DNA of 7,773 nucleotides from an uncultured Candidatus Saccharibacteria bacterium (GTDB taxonomy: Bacteria; Patescibacteriota; Saccharimonadia; Saccharimonadales; Saccharimonadaceae): contig CAMYBM010000021.1 in assembly GCA_947253995.1 (NCBI GenBank), forward strand, positions 1 to 7,773. The letters are read 5' to 3'. Positions 1 to 7,140 of the stretch are shown here, one piece after another; within the stretch, counting starts at the first letter, position 1; each line of letters begins with the position of its first letter. The notes beneath the pieces are model-generated. The model did no database searches. It saw only the letters and a program-made list of their open reading frames with translations, and was not told the origin of the DNA. Position numbers and translations under genes: made by a program.

Positions 1-5
1 GCAAC

Positions 6-34
6 TTGACACCAATCATTAATAACGGTAAAAT
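6..34 (+). promoter_or_regulatory. sigma-70-type promoter of tRNA-Lys
   Basis: A perfect -35 hexamer TTGACA (6-11) is followed after 17 nt by TAAAAT (29-34), which matches the TATAAT consensus at five of six positions. The expected transcription start is near 41, a few bases ahead of the mature tRNA-Lys 5' end at 46. Spacing, both hexamers and the position just before a tRNA gene agree, so this is the best-supported promoter on the left side. Confidence 0.85.
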
Positions 35-45
35 AAATCTTGTCT

Positions 46-121
46 GGGTCGATAGCTCAGTTGGTAGAGCACGGGCCTTTTAAGCCTGGTGTCGCGGGTT
101 CGAGACCCGCTCGACCCACCA
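46..121 (+). tRNA. tRNA-Lys (anticodon TTT), CCA encoded
   Basis: A complete 76-nt cloverleaf decoding lysine AAA/AAG codons. The acceptor arms GGGTCGA (46-52) and TCGACCC (111-117) pair at all seven positions, the discriminator is A118, and CCA (119-121) is encoded. The D stem is GCTC/GAGC. The anticodon stem CGGGC/GCCTG contains one G-T wobble and frames the loop CTTTTAA, with anticodon TTT at 79-81. The T stem GCGGG/CCCGC encloses the loop TTCGAGA. It is a single-gene unit with its own promoter upstream and an intrinsic terminator ten bases downstream. Nothing is irregular in its structure. Confidence 0.98.
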
Positions 122-130
122 GACCTTTTA

Positions 131-152
131 TGCGCCAATTGGCGCATTTTTT
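131..152 (+). terminator. intrinsic terminator after tRNA-Lys
   Basis: A perfect 16-nt palindrome (131-146) forms a stem TGCGCC/GGCGCA with an AATT centre and is followed directly by six T residues (147-152). This is a canonical Rho-independent terminator on the plus strand. The opposite strand has no T-run after the palindrome, so it should work in one direction only. It ends four bases before the -10 box of the next gene. Confidence 0.9.
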
Positions 153-156
153 AATG

Positions 157-162
157 TATAAT
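157..162 (+). promoter_or_regulatory. -10 box giving a probably leaderless mRNA
   Basis: A perfect TATAAT (157-162) lies 8 nt before the ATG of the kinase-like gene at 171. Transcription from it would start at about 169-171, at or within two bases of the start codon. No convincing -35 hexamer is visible at 16-18 nt spacing, where the sequence falls inside the tRNA-Lys terminator hairpin. A TG dinucleotide sits just before the hexamer but without the extra base of a classical extended -10. No Shine-Dalgarno sequence lies before the ATG, which supports leaderless translation. Confidence 0.65.
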
Positions 163-170
163 ATATACAA

Positions 171-806
171 ATGAAGCAAGAATTGATCGCTTGGCTTGGT
201 ACCGGTTCTATTAATATCTTTGGTGTACCCTTATCCGGCAAGGACACTCTCGGACACTTTTTAGCTAATTATTTTGATGCTATTTTTTTAAGCAGCGGCG
301 ACCTAGTGCGCGCTGCCGCCAAAAACTATCCTGATCCTGCAATCAAACAGGCAGCGATGGCTAATGTGCATGGCCTACTAACGCCAACAACTGAATTTCA
401 AAAATTAATTATTCCTCGCCTCAAAGACTCCTCCCTCAAAGGCAGGCCCCTGATTCTTAGTTCGATTGGCCGCTGGATTGGCGAAGAGACTCCAGTTATG
501 GCGGCACTAAACGATTCCGGCCATCAACTTAAGGCTGTTATCGTGCTTGAAACTAACCAACAAGAAATCATCTCCCGCTGGCATTACGCTCAAACGCACC
601 CACGTAACGGTGTCCGGGCAGATGATTTCGGGCGCGACCGCTTCGAACGCCGCCGTGCCGAATTTACAGCCAAAACGCTGCCCGTCATTCAGTACTTCGA
701 TCAGCTTGGTTTAACTATACATATCAACAGCAGCGGGGCCAAAGAAGAAACTTTCCGCAAGACCATACAACAGCTTGCCAATCTTGCTGGCGTTACGACA
801 GATTAG
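171..806 (+). CDS. divergent adenylate kinase-like nucleoside monophosphate kinase
   Basis: A 211-residue P-loop kinase that resembles short-form adenylate/UMP-CMP kinases, which transfer phosphate from ATP to a nucleoside monophosphate in the cytosol. The P-loop is GVPLSGKDT (18-26; the family usually has GKGT). An NMP-binding SSGDLVR follows (41-47), like the family's STGDxxR. The usual DGFPR is replaced by SSIGR (97-101), keeping only the arginine. R149, D151 and D152, followed by an arginine-rich helix and TLPVIQYF (169-176), match the family's C-terminal part. Only about 12 residues separate R136 from R149, so the long zinc-type LID of typical bacterial Adk is absent. The ATG is fixed by an in-frame TAA at 159-161; there is no Shine-Dalgarno site and a -10 box lies 8 nt away. 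The stop overlaps the lepA stop by 4 nt, convergently. Fold assignment is secure; substrate is uncertain, and this is probably not the main adk. Confidence 0.8.
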   Translation: MKQELIAWLGTGSINIFGVPLSGKDTLGHFLANYFDAIFLSSGDLVRAAAKNYPDPAIKQAAMANVHGLLTPTTEFQKLIIPRLKDSSLKGRPLILSSIGRWIGEETPVMAALNDSGHQLKAVIVLETNQQEIISRWHYAQTHPRNGVRADDFGRDRFERRRAEFTAKTLPVIQYFDQLGLTIHINSSGAKEETFRKTIQQLANLAGVTTD

Positions 807-2614
807 TCTCGCCGTAGCATCACAGTAAAAGCATCCGCCGGAATATCAACTTTACCAAAGCGCTTCATCCGCTTCTTACCCCTAGCCTGCTTGGCAAGAA
901 GTTTCTTTTTACGTGATACATCACCACCGTACAGTGGTCCAGTCACATCTTTACGATAGGACGACAAATCTTCGCGTGCAATAAATTTGCCACCGATTGC
1001 CGCTTGCAAACTTACCGCAAACTGCTGTCGCGGGATTACCTCCTTTAGCTTCTTGCAAATTTCGCGCCCTAAACGCGGCGCTTCGCTACGATGACACATC
1101 AAGCTAAGCGCTGATATCATTTCACCAGCGACGTAAAAATCCACTCGCACTAGGTCCTCTGTACGATAACCAATCAGATCGTAATTAAACGTACCGTAGC
1201 CGGCTGTTGCCGACTTTAACTGATCGTAAAAATCGGTTAACAAATTAGCCATCGGTGCTTCAAAATCAATCACAGCACGCTCGCCAATGTAGCTAATATT
1301 CTTTTGTAAACCACGCTTTTGCACCACTAACTGAATGATAACACCGACGTATTCCTTTGGCGCAACCAATTCGCCGCCAATCCATGGTTCGGCCACGCTA
1401 AGCACTAGCGAACGATCCGGCAACTCACTAGCTGACTCGATTTCAATCTTCTGCCCATTGTTCAGCTTTACCTGATAGCTAGTCGATGGATTGGTCACAA
1501 TCAAATCAAGCTGGTATTCCCGCTCTAAACGTTCGCGCACAATATCCATATGGAGTAGCCCCAAAAAGCCCAGACGCAAGCCAAAGCCTAACACTGGTGA
1601 ATTCTCTGGCGTAAAGTGCAATACCGAATCGCTCAGCGACAGCTTTTCAACTGCATCTTTTAATTCTTGATAGTACTCATTAGAGGTAGGGAAAAAACCA
1701 GCATACACAAACGGTTTAACCTCCTTGTAACCAGGCAAGGGCTGCACTCGCGAGTAGATCGTCTCCCCGCGTTCCGTTACCGCCTCGGACTGTAAAGTAA
1801 TAGTATCGCCAACCCGCGCCTCACGTGTCGTTTTTAGATTAGTTACGATATAGCCAATTTCGCTAGTAAATAGCTCGTTCGCTGGTTGCATCGTTGGTGC
1901 CAAGTGTCCAATTTCTAGTGCTAAAGCATTCGCACCCGTGGCCATCATTTTTATTGCCTGCGACTTGCAAAGCGTGCCATCCACGATTCTCACGTAAAGT
2001 ACGACTCCTCGATAGTCGTCATAATAGCTATCAAAGATTAGCGCTCGCAGCGGCCCGTTAGTTTTGCCAGTTGGTGCTGGTATTTTAGCGACAATTGCGT
2101 CTAGCACCTGAGGCACATTGCGACCAGTTTTAGCGCTAACTTGAATGATATCGTCTTCATCGCAACCCAGCAAATTGACAATCTCAGCAGTAACGCGCGG
2201 CACATCCGCTGCCGGCAAGTCAGTTTTATTTAGTACTGGAATAATACTGAGCCCAGCGTCTAAAGCTAGATAAACGTTAGTTAGCGTCTGCGCCTGAATT
2301 CCTTGCGTAGCATCTACCACTAAAATGGCGCCTTCCACGGCCGCCAACGAGCGTGATACCTCATACGAAAAGTCTACATGCCCAGGTGTATCAATTAAAT
2401 TTAGCGTATAGCCACGGTAAGACATACACACCGGCGACAACTTAATCGTGATGCCCTTCTCACGCTCCAAATCCATCGAGTCTAGCAGCTGAGCCTTCAT
2501 CTCGCGACGTTCAACAGTATTGCACAATTCCATCATCCGATCGGCCAAGGTTGATTTGCCGTGATCAATGTGCGCAATAATACAAAAATTGCGAATTTTA
2601 GCGTTGTCTACCAC
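803..2614 (-). CDS. lepA: elongation factor 4 (LepA), ribosome-associated GTPase
   Basis: A full-length EF-4 of 603 residues (E. coli LepA is about 600). This translational GTPase binds the ribosome and is linked to back-translocation and 30S biogenesis or initiation. The G motifs are in order: AHIDHGKST (14-22, G1), EKGITIK (52-58, G2), DTPGH (75-79, G3), NKTD (129-132, G4, usually NKID) and SAK (160-162, G5). The diagnostic GLRLGFLGLLHMDIV segment of the EF-G-like domains is present. The lysine/arginine-rich LepA tail, GKKRMKRFGKVDIP, closes the protein. The start is GTG with a GGAG site 6 nt upstream. It overlaps the end of murJ by 17 nt, so translation may be coupled. It is the last gene of the tilS-ftsH-murJ-lepA cluster, and its TAA overlaps the convergent kinase gene. 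I see no terminator after it. Confidence 0.97.
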   Translation of the reverse strand: MVDNAKIRNFCIIAHIDHGKSTLADRMMELCNTVERREMKAQLLDSMDLEREKGITIKLSPVCMSYRGYTLNLIDTPGHVDFSYEVSRSLAAVEGAILVVDATQGIQAQTLTNVYLALDAGLSIIPVLNKTDLPAADVPRVTAEIVNLLGCDEDDIIQVSAKTGRNVPQVLDAIVAKIPAPTGKTNGPLRALIFDSYYDDYRGVVLYVRIVDGTLCKSQAIKMMATGANALALEIGHLAPTMQPANELFTSEIGYIVTNLKTTREARVGDTITLQSEAVTERGETIYSRVQPLPGYKEVKPFVYAGFFPTSNEYYQELKDAVEKLSLSDSVLHFTPENSPVLGFGLRLGFLGLLHMDIVRERLEREYQLDLIVTNPSTSYQVKLNNGQKIEIESASELPDRSLVLSVAEPWIGGELVAPKEYVGVIIQLVVQKRGLQKNISYIGERAVIDFEAPMANLLTDFYDQLKSATAGYGTFNYDLIGYRTEDLVRVDFYVAGEMISALSLMCHRSEAPRLGREICKKLKEVIPRQQFAVSLQAAIGGKFIAREDLSSYRKDVTGPLYGGDVSRKKKLLAKQARGKKRMKRFGKVDIPADAFTVMLRRD

Positions 2615-4295
2615 TTAATACTCCAGCAAGAACTTTTTTCACAATACCAATAATTGGCTGAATTTCCTCCAAGCATAACACACGCGATGCTACGCCATAG
2701 ACTAAAGCTGACACTATCACAATCAGCAGCAATGGCGCTACCACAATTAGCATGTTCTGATTAGCAAATTGCAAGTTAAACATCCGCACTAGAGTATAAG
2801 TAGCTGCTGCCATACAAGCAGTCGCTACGACCATCTTCAAAAGTGCTAACAAGAATTTAACATTAAATAGGCGCGGCACCTTGTGCATAATCAAAGTAAA
2901 TAATGCGATCAACTCAAGCAGCGCCCAAATCACCTGCGCCCAAGCAACACCTATAATACCAGCATGCAAACCAAAAACAAACCAGAGTTCCAACAAGACC
3001 GTAATAAACAACGTCACTAACGATACGCGAAATGGCGTTCTGGTATCCTGAAACGCATAAAAGCTCCGACTAGCCAAATGAAAGATTGACCGCAGTAACG
3101 TTGCGATACATAAAATACCAAGTAGCGTTGCAATCAAGCCGTTGCCACCACGATCGATAATTGATACCAAATAACCCCGCACAAAAAACATTCCAACAGC
3201 CGTTGGCAACGCTAACCAAATAATTGTGCGCAAGGTCGAACGCAATTGCTGCGCAAATTTTTTTGAGTCACCGGCTCCAGCATCATCACTCAGCTGTGGG
3301 AAAGCAGCAGTTGAAATTGCGACCCCAATCAAATTAATTGGCATATTATATAATGTACCGGCTTGCTGATAGGCTCGAATTGTACCATCTACCATACGGC
3401 TTGCTAAGTTGGTATCAATCATTGCGCTAACATAGTCAAGGCCTTGATCAGCTGACCGCGTCGGCAAAAGTGACAAAACCTTGCGGAACCCCTGATTCTT
3501 CCAGTAGATTTTAAAGCGGTAATCAAAACCCAAACCAGCAAGACCAACTACCGAAACCACCAACTGCAATATTGCTCCAATGACAACACCAATAGCTACG
3601 CCCATAATGCCACCGCTAAAGATTTGATGCCCAAATAGCGAGATGCCATCAGTAAAATACATAGCCCCAATAATAATACCGATATTATAGACGATTGGCG
3701 ATACTGCATAAAACACGAAGCGACCAACTGCCTGCTGCATTGATCCAATCACGCTAGCAATCGAAAATAAGAATGGGTTAATTGCAATCACGCGCATCAT
3801 ACTGGTTGCCAAAACCTGTCCCGACTCAGATAGTCCAGGCCCGACAACATACTTCACCAACCACGGGGCAAAAATCATAATAACCACCGAGATAATCATT
3901 GCCATTACTGCAAAAAAATTAATCAGTGAAGCACTCATTTGCCATGCGCTTGTGCGATTGTTTTTCGCCAAACGAGCGTTAAAAACCGGTATAAATGTCA
4001 CCGACAAAGCGCCACTCACCAGAATTAGGTACATAAAATCTGGTATGCTAAAGGCCACTGTATATGCGTCAATCCCAACTTTGTACGTATCGAGATACAT
4101 TGAGTTGAGCAAACGATCACGATAAATTCCCAGCAAAGCCGAAATTAGCGTTGAACTAGAGAGCAGCAAGGCAGCCAAACGCATACCCATGCGCTGATTT
4201 GACTTAGCGAGCAAAGCCAGGGCGCGACCGCGCTGCCGGTCACGCCACGCCAATACAGCACGCGCCTGCAATCGATTAAATATTTTAAGCCTCAC
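2598..4295 (-). CDS. murJ: MurJ/MviN-family lipid II flippase
   Basis: A 565-residue polytopic membrane protein of the MviN/MurJ family, which moves the peptidoglycan precursor lipid II across the cytoplasmic membrane. Family signatures are LLGIYRD (54-60), DAYTVAFSIPDF (76-87) with SGALS and FIPVF, a central TLYNMPINLIGVAIST (314-329), and SFYAFQDTRTPF (411-422). About 14 hydrophobic segments run from near residue 40 to 540. By eye, E. coli R24, D25 and D39 are kept (R59, D60, D76), whereas R18, R52 and R270 appear replaced by Ala, Tyr and Thr. About 36 basic residues precede the usual N terminus. The GTG start is preferred because an AAGGA site lies 7 nt upstream; the internal ATGs at residues 36 and 38 lack one. 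It follows ftsH by 10 nt and overlaps lepA by 17 nt. Family membership is secure; the lipid II substrate is inferred. Confidence 0.92.
   Translation of the reverse strand: MRLKIFNRLQARAVLAWRDRQRGRALALLAKSNQRMGMRLAALLLSSSTLISALLGIYRDRLLNSMYLDTYKVGIDAYTVAFSIPDFMYLILVSGALSVTFIPVFNARLAKNNRTSAWQMSASLINFFAVMAMIISVVIMIFAPWLVKYVVGPGLSESGQVLATSMMRVIAINPFLFSIASVIGSMQQAVGRFVFYAVSPIVYNIGIIIGAMYFTDGISLFGHQIFSGGIMGVAIGVVIGAILQLVVSVVGLAGLGFDYRFKIYWKNQGFRKVLSLLPTRSADQGLDYVSAMIDTNLASRMVDGTIRAYQQAGTLYNMPINLIGVAISTAAFPQLSDDAGAGDSKKFAQQLRSTLRTIIWLALPTAVGMFFVRGYLVSIIDRGGNGLIATLLGILCIATLLRSIFHLASRSFYAFQDTRTPFRVSLVTLFITVLLELWFVFGLHAGIIGVAWAQVIWALLELIALFTLIMHKVPRLFNVKFLLALLKMVVATACMAAATYTLVRMFNLQFANQNMLIVVAPLLLIVIVSALVYGVASRVLCLEEIQPIIGIVKKVLAGVLSGRQR
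2621..2624 (-). promoter_or_regulatory. Shine-Dalgarno site deciding the lepA GTG start
   Basis: On the minus strand GGAG (2624 down to 2621) stands 6 nt before the GTG at 2614-2612, inside the last codons of murJ. It supports this GTG over any later start. It also implies that ribosomes ending murJ at 2598 are already next to the lepA initiation site. Confidence 0.75.
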
Positions 4296-4302
4296 CCGCT
4301 AA

Positions 4303-4307
4303 TCCTT
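4303..4307 (-). promoter_or_regulatory. Shine-Dalgarno site of murJ overlapping the ftsH stop
   Basis: The minus-strand AAGGA (4307 down to 4303) lies 7 nt before the murJ GTG at 4295 and shares bases with the ftsH TAA stop (4308-4306). This decides the GTG as the murJ start and places ftsH termination on top of murJ initiation, an arrangement that favours translational coupling. Confidence 0.75.
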
Positions 4308-6198
4308 ATTTTAATTTAGCCGCATCTGGCAAAACTGCGCCCTGAAAGATTGCCTTCACTTCTTCGGCATCCAACGTCTCGCGCTCAAGTAGCGCATCCT
4401 TAATCTTCTCCAAATATTCACGATTAGCCGTGATAACAGCCTCGGCACGCGCAGCGGCCTCAGTAATCAGATGGTGGATCTCCTCATCAATCAACTCGGC
4501 TGTCTTTTCGGAATACGGCCGCTCACGCCCAAGGCGATCCATCATTGAGCCGCCCGTATTTTCATGGAATACTTGGTCACGCAGTCTTTCGCCCATGCCC
4601 TGCTCAATAACCATCTCGCGTGCCATATCTGTTGCAGCGCGTAAATCTGAACCAGCGCCAGTTGTGATATGGTTAGCGTCGTAGATGATCTTTTCAGCAA
4701 CACGGCCGCCTAAGGCTCGTGCCAGTGAATCTTTATACTCAACCAACGAAGTATATGGCCTATCCTCTGCCGGCAAAGTCCAAGTTACGCCACCCGTACC
4801 ACCGCGCGGTATGATTGTAACCTTGTGAACATTGTCGCTATTTGGCAATACCTGGGCAACCAAGGCATGACCGCCTTCATGATAAGCCGTCATGATGCGA
4901 TCACGTTCTGACATCGGCTTGTTCTTGCGTTCTGGACCAATCGCAACTTTTTCAAAAGCTTCCGTAATGTCTTCATTGGTAACCTTAGTACGATTATCCC
5001 GCGCCGCCCGAATTGCCGCCTCATTAGCAATATTAGCCAAGTCCGCACCTGATGAACCGGTTGTCTTGGCGGCAAGAGCGTCCAAATCCACATCTTCAGC
5101 AACAGGCTTCTTCGCAAAGTGTACCTTTAAAATTGCAAGGCGATCAGGCCTCTCTGGCAAGTTAATGTTAACGCGGCGATCAAAGCGACCAGGACGCAAC
5201 AAAGCTGGGTCTAGTACATCAGCACGGTTAGTAGCGGCCAACACGATAACATTTTGCTCTTTATCAAAGCCATCCATTTCTACCAAAATTTGGTTAAGAG
5301 TTTGCTCGCGTTCATCGTGGCCACCACCCATACCGCTACCGCGGCGGCGGCCAACAGCGTCGATTTCATCAATAAAGATAATACACGGAGCATTACGTTT
5401 AGCCTTGTCAAATAAATCACGCACCCGCGAAGCACCGACACCAACAAACATTTCCACGAATTCCGAGCCAGAAATTGAGAAGAATGGCACACCTGCTTCA
5501 CCTGCCACGGCGCGAGCTAACATCGTTTTGCCGGTCCCCGGAGGCCCAACAAGTAGTACGCCCTTTGGAATCCGCGCGCCAACTTGGCGAAACTTCTTTG
5601 GATGCTTCAAAAAGTCAACTACTTCGGTCAAATCTTGCTTGGCGTTGTCGTTTCCAGCAATCTCGCTGAAACGTGTGTCTGCCTTGGTACTTTCGTACAA
5701 TTTAGCCTTGGACTTCCCAAAACCCATTGGGTTTTTGTCTTGCCCGCCAACCTTATTCATCATCCAAACAATAAAGACAAAGAGCAGCAGGGTTGGCACT
5801 ATCATCATCGCAATATTAAGCAAGGCGTCCATTGTATGGTCAGGCGACTTGACTTCATACTGAACACGTTTAATATCTAGCCCCTGCTCCGAAGCTGAAG
5901 CACCGGCTGGAATACGCGAAATACGGCTTGGTTTAGACTCAGGCTTGCCATCATGATCGCGCATTGTAACCTTAAGATCCATGCCTTGTTCTTCGATCTT
6001 TGCAACCTTACCGTTATTAACATCGCGCACCAAATCAGTAAACGACATCGGCTTAGCTGGAGGGTTTAGTCCTAGTGATTGACTAACCAGACCAATCATC
6101 GCACAGACAATAATACAAAAAATAATCGACTTAATAATCTTACCGCCATTACCAGGCGACTTACGTGACAAATTTACTTTGCGTGACTTTAGTTTCAT
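4306..6198 (-). CDS. ftsH: ATP-dependent zinc metalloprotease FtsH
   Basis: A 630-residue membrane-anchored AAA+ protease that forms a hexamer and degrades misassembled membrane proteins and short-lived regulators at the cytoplasmic face. A basic N-terminal tail of about 20 residues precedes the first membrane segment (about 21-44). An extracytoplasmic domain and the second membrane segment (about 127-148) follow. The AAA module has Walker A GPPGTGKT (218-225), the pore loop FVG (251-253), Walker B IIFIDEID (273-280) and a second region of homology with arginine fingers R335 and R338. The protease has the zinc motif HEGGH (440-444; usually HEAGH), with D518 as the likely third ligand in TTGAGSDL. 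A charged helical C terminus completes a normal-length protein. The ATG lies 5 nt after the tilS stop with only a weak Shine-Dalgarno site, suggesting coupling. The often-seen hpt gene between tilS and ftsH is absent. Confidence 0.98.
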   Translation of the reverse strand: MKLKSRKVNLSRKSPGNGGKIIKSIIFCIIVCAMIGLVSQSLGLNPPAKPMSFTDLVRDVNNGKVAKIEEQGMDLKVTMRDHDGKPESKPSRISRIPAGASASEQGLDIKRVQYEVKSPDHTMDALLNIAMMIVPTLLLFVFIVWMMNKVGGQDKNPMGFGKSKAKLYESTKADTRFSEIAGNDNAKQDLTEVVDFLKHPKKFRQVGARIPKGVLLVGPPGTGKTMLARAVAGEAGVPFFSISGSEFVEMFVGVGASRVRDLFDKAKRNAPCIIFIDEIDAVGRRRGSGMGGGHDEREQTLNQILVEMDGFDKEQNVIVLAATNRADVLDPALLRPGRFDRRVNINLPERPDRLAILKVHFAKKPVAEDVDLDALAAKTTGSSGADLANIANEAAIRAARDNRTKVTNEDITEAFEKVAIGPERKNKPMSERDRIMTAYHEGGHALVAQVLPNSDNVHKVTIIPRGGTGGVTWTLPAEDRPYTSLVEYKDSLARALGGRVAEKIIYDANHITTGAGSDLRAATDMAREMVIEQGMGERLRDQVFHENTGGSMMDRLGRERPYSEKTAELIDEEIHHLITEAAARAEAVITANREYLEKIKDALLERETLDAEEVKAIFQGAVLPDAAKLK

Positions 6199-6203
6199 AC
6201 CAT

Positions 6204-7106
6204 CTATCTTAACACAGGCGACAGCTTATTGCATTCTATGTGAACTAATGATTGATCAATCCAAACTTTAACCGTCGACGTTTGCCAAACTTTATGCTCA
6301 CGGGCGTTACAAATAAAACACCTCAGTTCATTTAGCTGTGGCCGGGTGAGCTGCGCAAATGTCAAGCGGCGCAACAATTCTAGTGTAATCGCGCCTGGCA
6401 GCATTACCACCACGTAACGTTTAAGTAGATAAGCAGACGGCTTGCGCTCAACCAATTTTACAATCAACTCGTCAATTGTTGCGTCAATCGTACTGCGCAA
6501 TTCCAGCTGACGTTGATACAAATTTTGCCAAACAGCCAACTGTGGCGCCGGCAGATTACACAGACGACTACGCCAACGATTGCGCAAATACACCAAACTC
6601 TGATTGGTCGAGTCTTCGCGCCACTTCAAATTATGTTCCAAAGCGTAAGCTACAATATCAGTTTTTGGCATTTGTAGTAATGGCCGCAGCGCCTTGGTCA
6701 GCGGAGTTAATCCACGCCACCCCGTACCGCGGGTCAAATTAATCGCCATTGTCTCTACCAGATCATTTAGATGGTGTGCTGTCACCAAAACGCCGCCAAC
6801 TTGCTGACAAACATTTTGGAGAAAAATATATCGCTGCGTGCGGGCTGCCGCTTCGCTTTGGCAATCTATTGCGTTAGCCGTACCGAGATAGTATCTTACT
6901 CCTAATTTTTCGGCCAAGCGCAACACAAAATCAGCATCACGCCAAGCCTCCGCTCCGCGCAAACCATGATTAAAATGCGCTACAACAAAATCATTTGGAA
7001 ACTCGCCCCCGGCAAAATGCTGCTTACGCCAAGCGGCATCTTTGGCTGTTCGCCACAGCAGCACCACTGAGTCTACTCCACCCGATACTGCCAGCACGTA
7101 CTTCAT
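6204..7106 (-). CDS. tilS: tRNA(Ile)-lysidine synthase
   Basis: TilS uses ATP to attach lysine to C34 of the CAU anticodon of tRNA-Ile2, changing its decoding from AUG to AUA and its charging from Met to Ile. The N-type ATP-pyrophosphatase loop SGGVDS (8-13) is intact, followed by AHFNHGLRG (43-51), SEAAARTQRY (84-93), TAHHLNDLVET (109-119), RGTGWRGL (126-133), RPLL (141-144) and REDSTN (163-168) with YLRNRWR (173-179). Position 114 is Asn where many TilS have Asp in HHxDD. At 300 residues it is shorter than E. coli TilS (about 430) and close to the short single-core forms such as that of Aquifex. The ATG is fixed by an in-frame TGA two codons upstream and by the P-loop beginning at residue 8. 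It heads the tilS-ftsH-murJ-lepA cluster and appears leaderless. CAT-anticodon tRNAs lie a few hundred bases away on the other strand. Confidence 0.95.
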   Translation of the reverse strand: MKYVLAVSGGVDSVVLLWRTAKDAAWRKQHFAGGEFPNDFVVAHFNHGLRGAEAWRDADFVLRLAEKLGVRYYLGTANAIDCQSEAAARTQRYIFLQNVCQQVGGVLVTAHHLNDLVETMAINLTRGTGWRGLTPLTKALRPLLQMPKTDIVAYALEHNLKWREDSTNQSLVYLRNRWRSRLCNLPAPQLAVWQNLYQRQLELRSTIDATIDELIVKLVERKPSAYLLKRYVVVMLPGAITLELLRRLTFAQLTRPQLNELRCFICNAREHKVWQTSTVKVWIDQSLVHIECNKLSPVLR

Positions 7107-7112
7107 GCTTCA

Positions 7113-7121
7113 ATTATACCA
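7113..7121 (-). promoter_or_regulatory. extended -10 promoter of the tilS operon, probably leaderless
   Basis: On the minus strand TATAAT (7118 down to 7113) is preceded by TGG, giving the TGn extension (7121-7119). Only 6 nt separate the hexamer from the tilS ATG at 7106. The predicted transcription start therefore falls on or next to the A of the start codon, and there is no Shine-Dalgarno site. No good -35 hexamer is seen at normal spacing, which is common for extended -10 promoters. It diverges from the promoter at 7141-7169. Confidence 0.65.
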
Positions 7122-7140
7122 TCTTAATCGTAAAATAACC

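Noticed and set aside
139..167. Alternative promoter TTGGCG (139-144) with TATATA (162-167) for the kinase-like gene
   Set aside because: Spacing is 17 nt, but the predicted start would fall inside the coding sequence after the only possible ATG. TATAAT at 157-162 fits better.
4182..4190. Internal ATG codons of murJ (residues 36 and 38) as the true start
   Set aside because: They would give a more family-like N terminus, but neither has a Shine-Dalgarno site. The GTG at 4295 has AAGGA at 7-nt spacing and leaves a normal 10-nt gap after ftsH.
4892..5863. 323-codon open frame on the plus strand opposite ftsH
   Set aside because: It lies wholly antisense to the highly conserved AAA domain of ftsH. 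Its translation is Ser/Arg/Ala-rich with no recognisable domain, and it lacks a promoter or Shine-Dalgarno site. It is a codon-bias shadow.
4430..5880. Several shorter open frames on both strands inside ftsH (such as 4430-4684, 4890-5117, 5280-5501, 5475-5669, 5584-5880)
   Set aside because: All overlap conserved ftsH codons in other frames and have biased, low-information translations. None has initiation signals.
4306..6198. HEGGH instead of HEAGH in FtsH as a sign of lost protease activity
   Set aside because: Both histidines and the glutamate of HExxH are present, as is the likely third ligand D518. Ala to Gly at this position should not remove zinc binding or catalysis.
6476..6742. 88-codon open frame on the plus strand opposite tilS
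   Set aside because: It is antisense to conserved TilS motifs, with no ribosome-binding site and no recognisable product.
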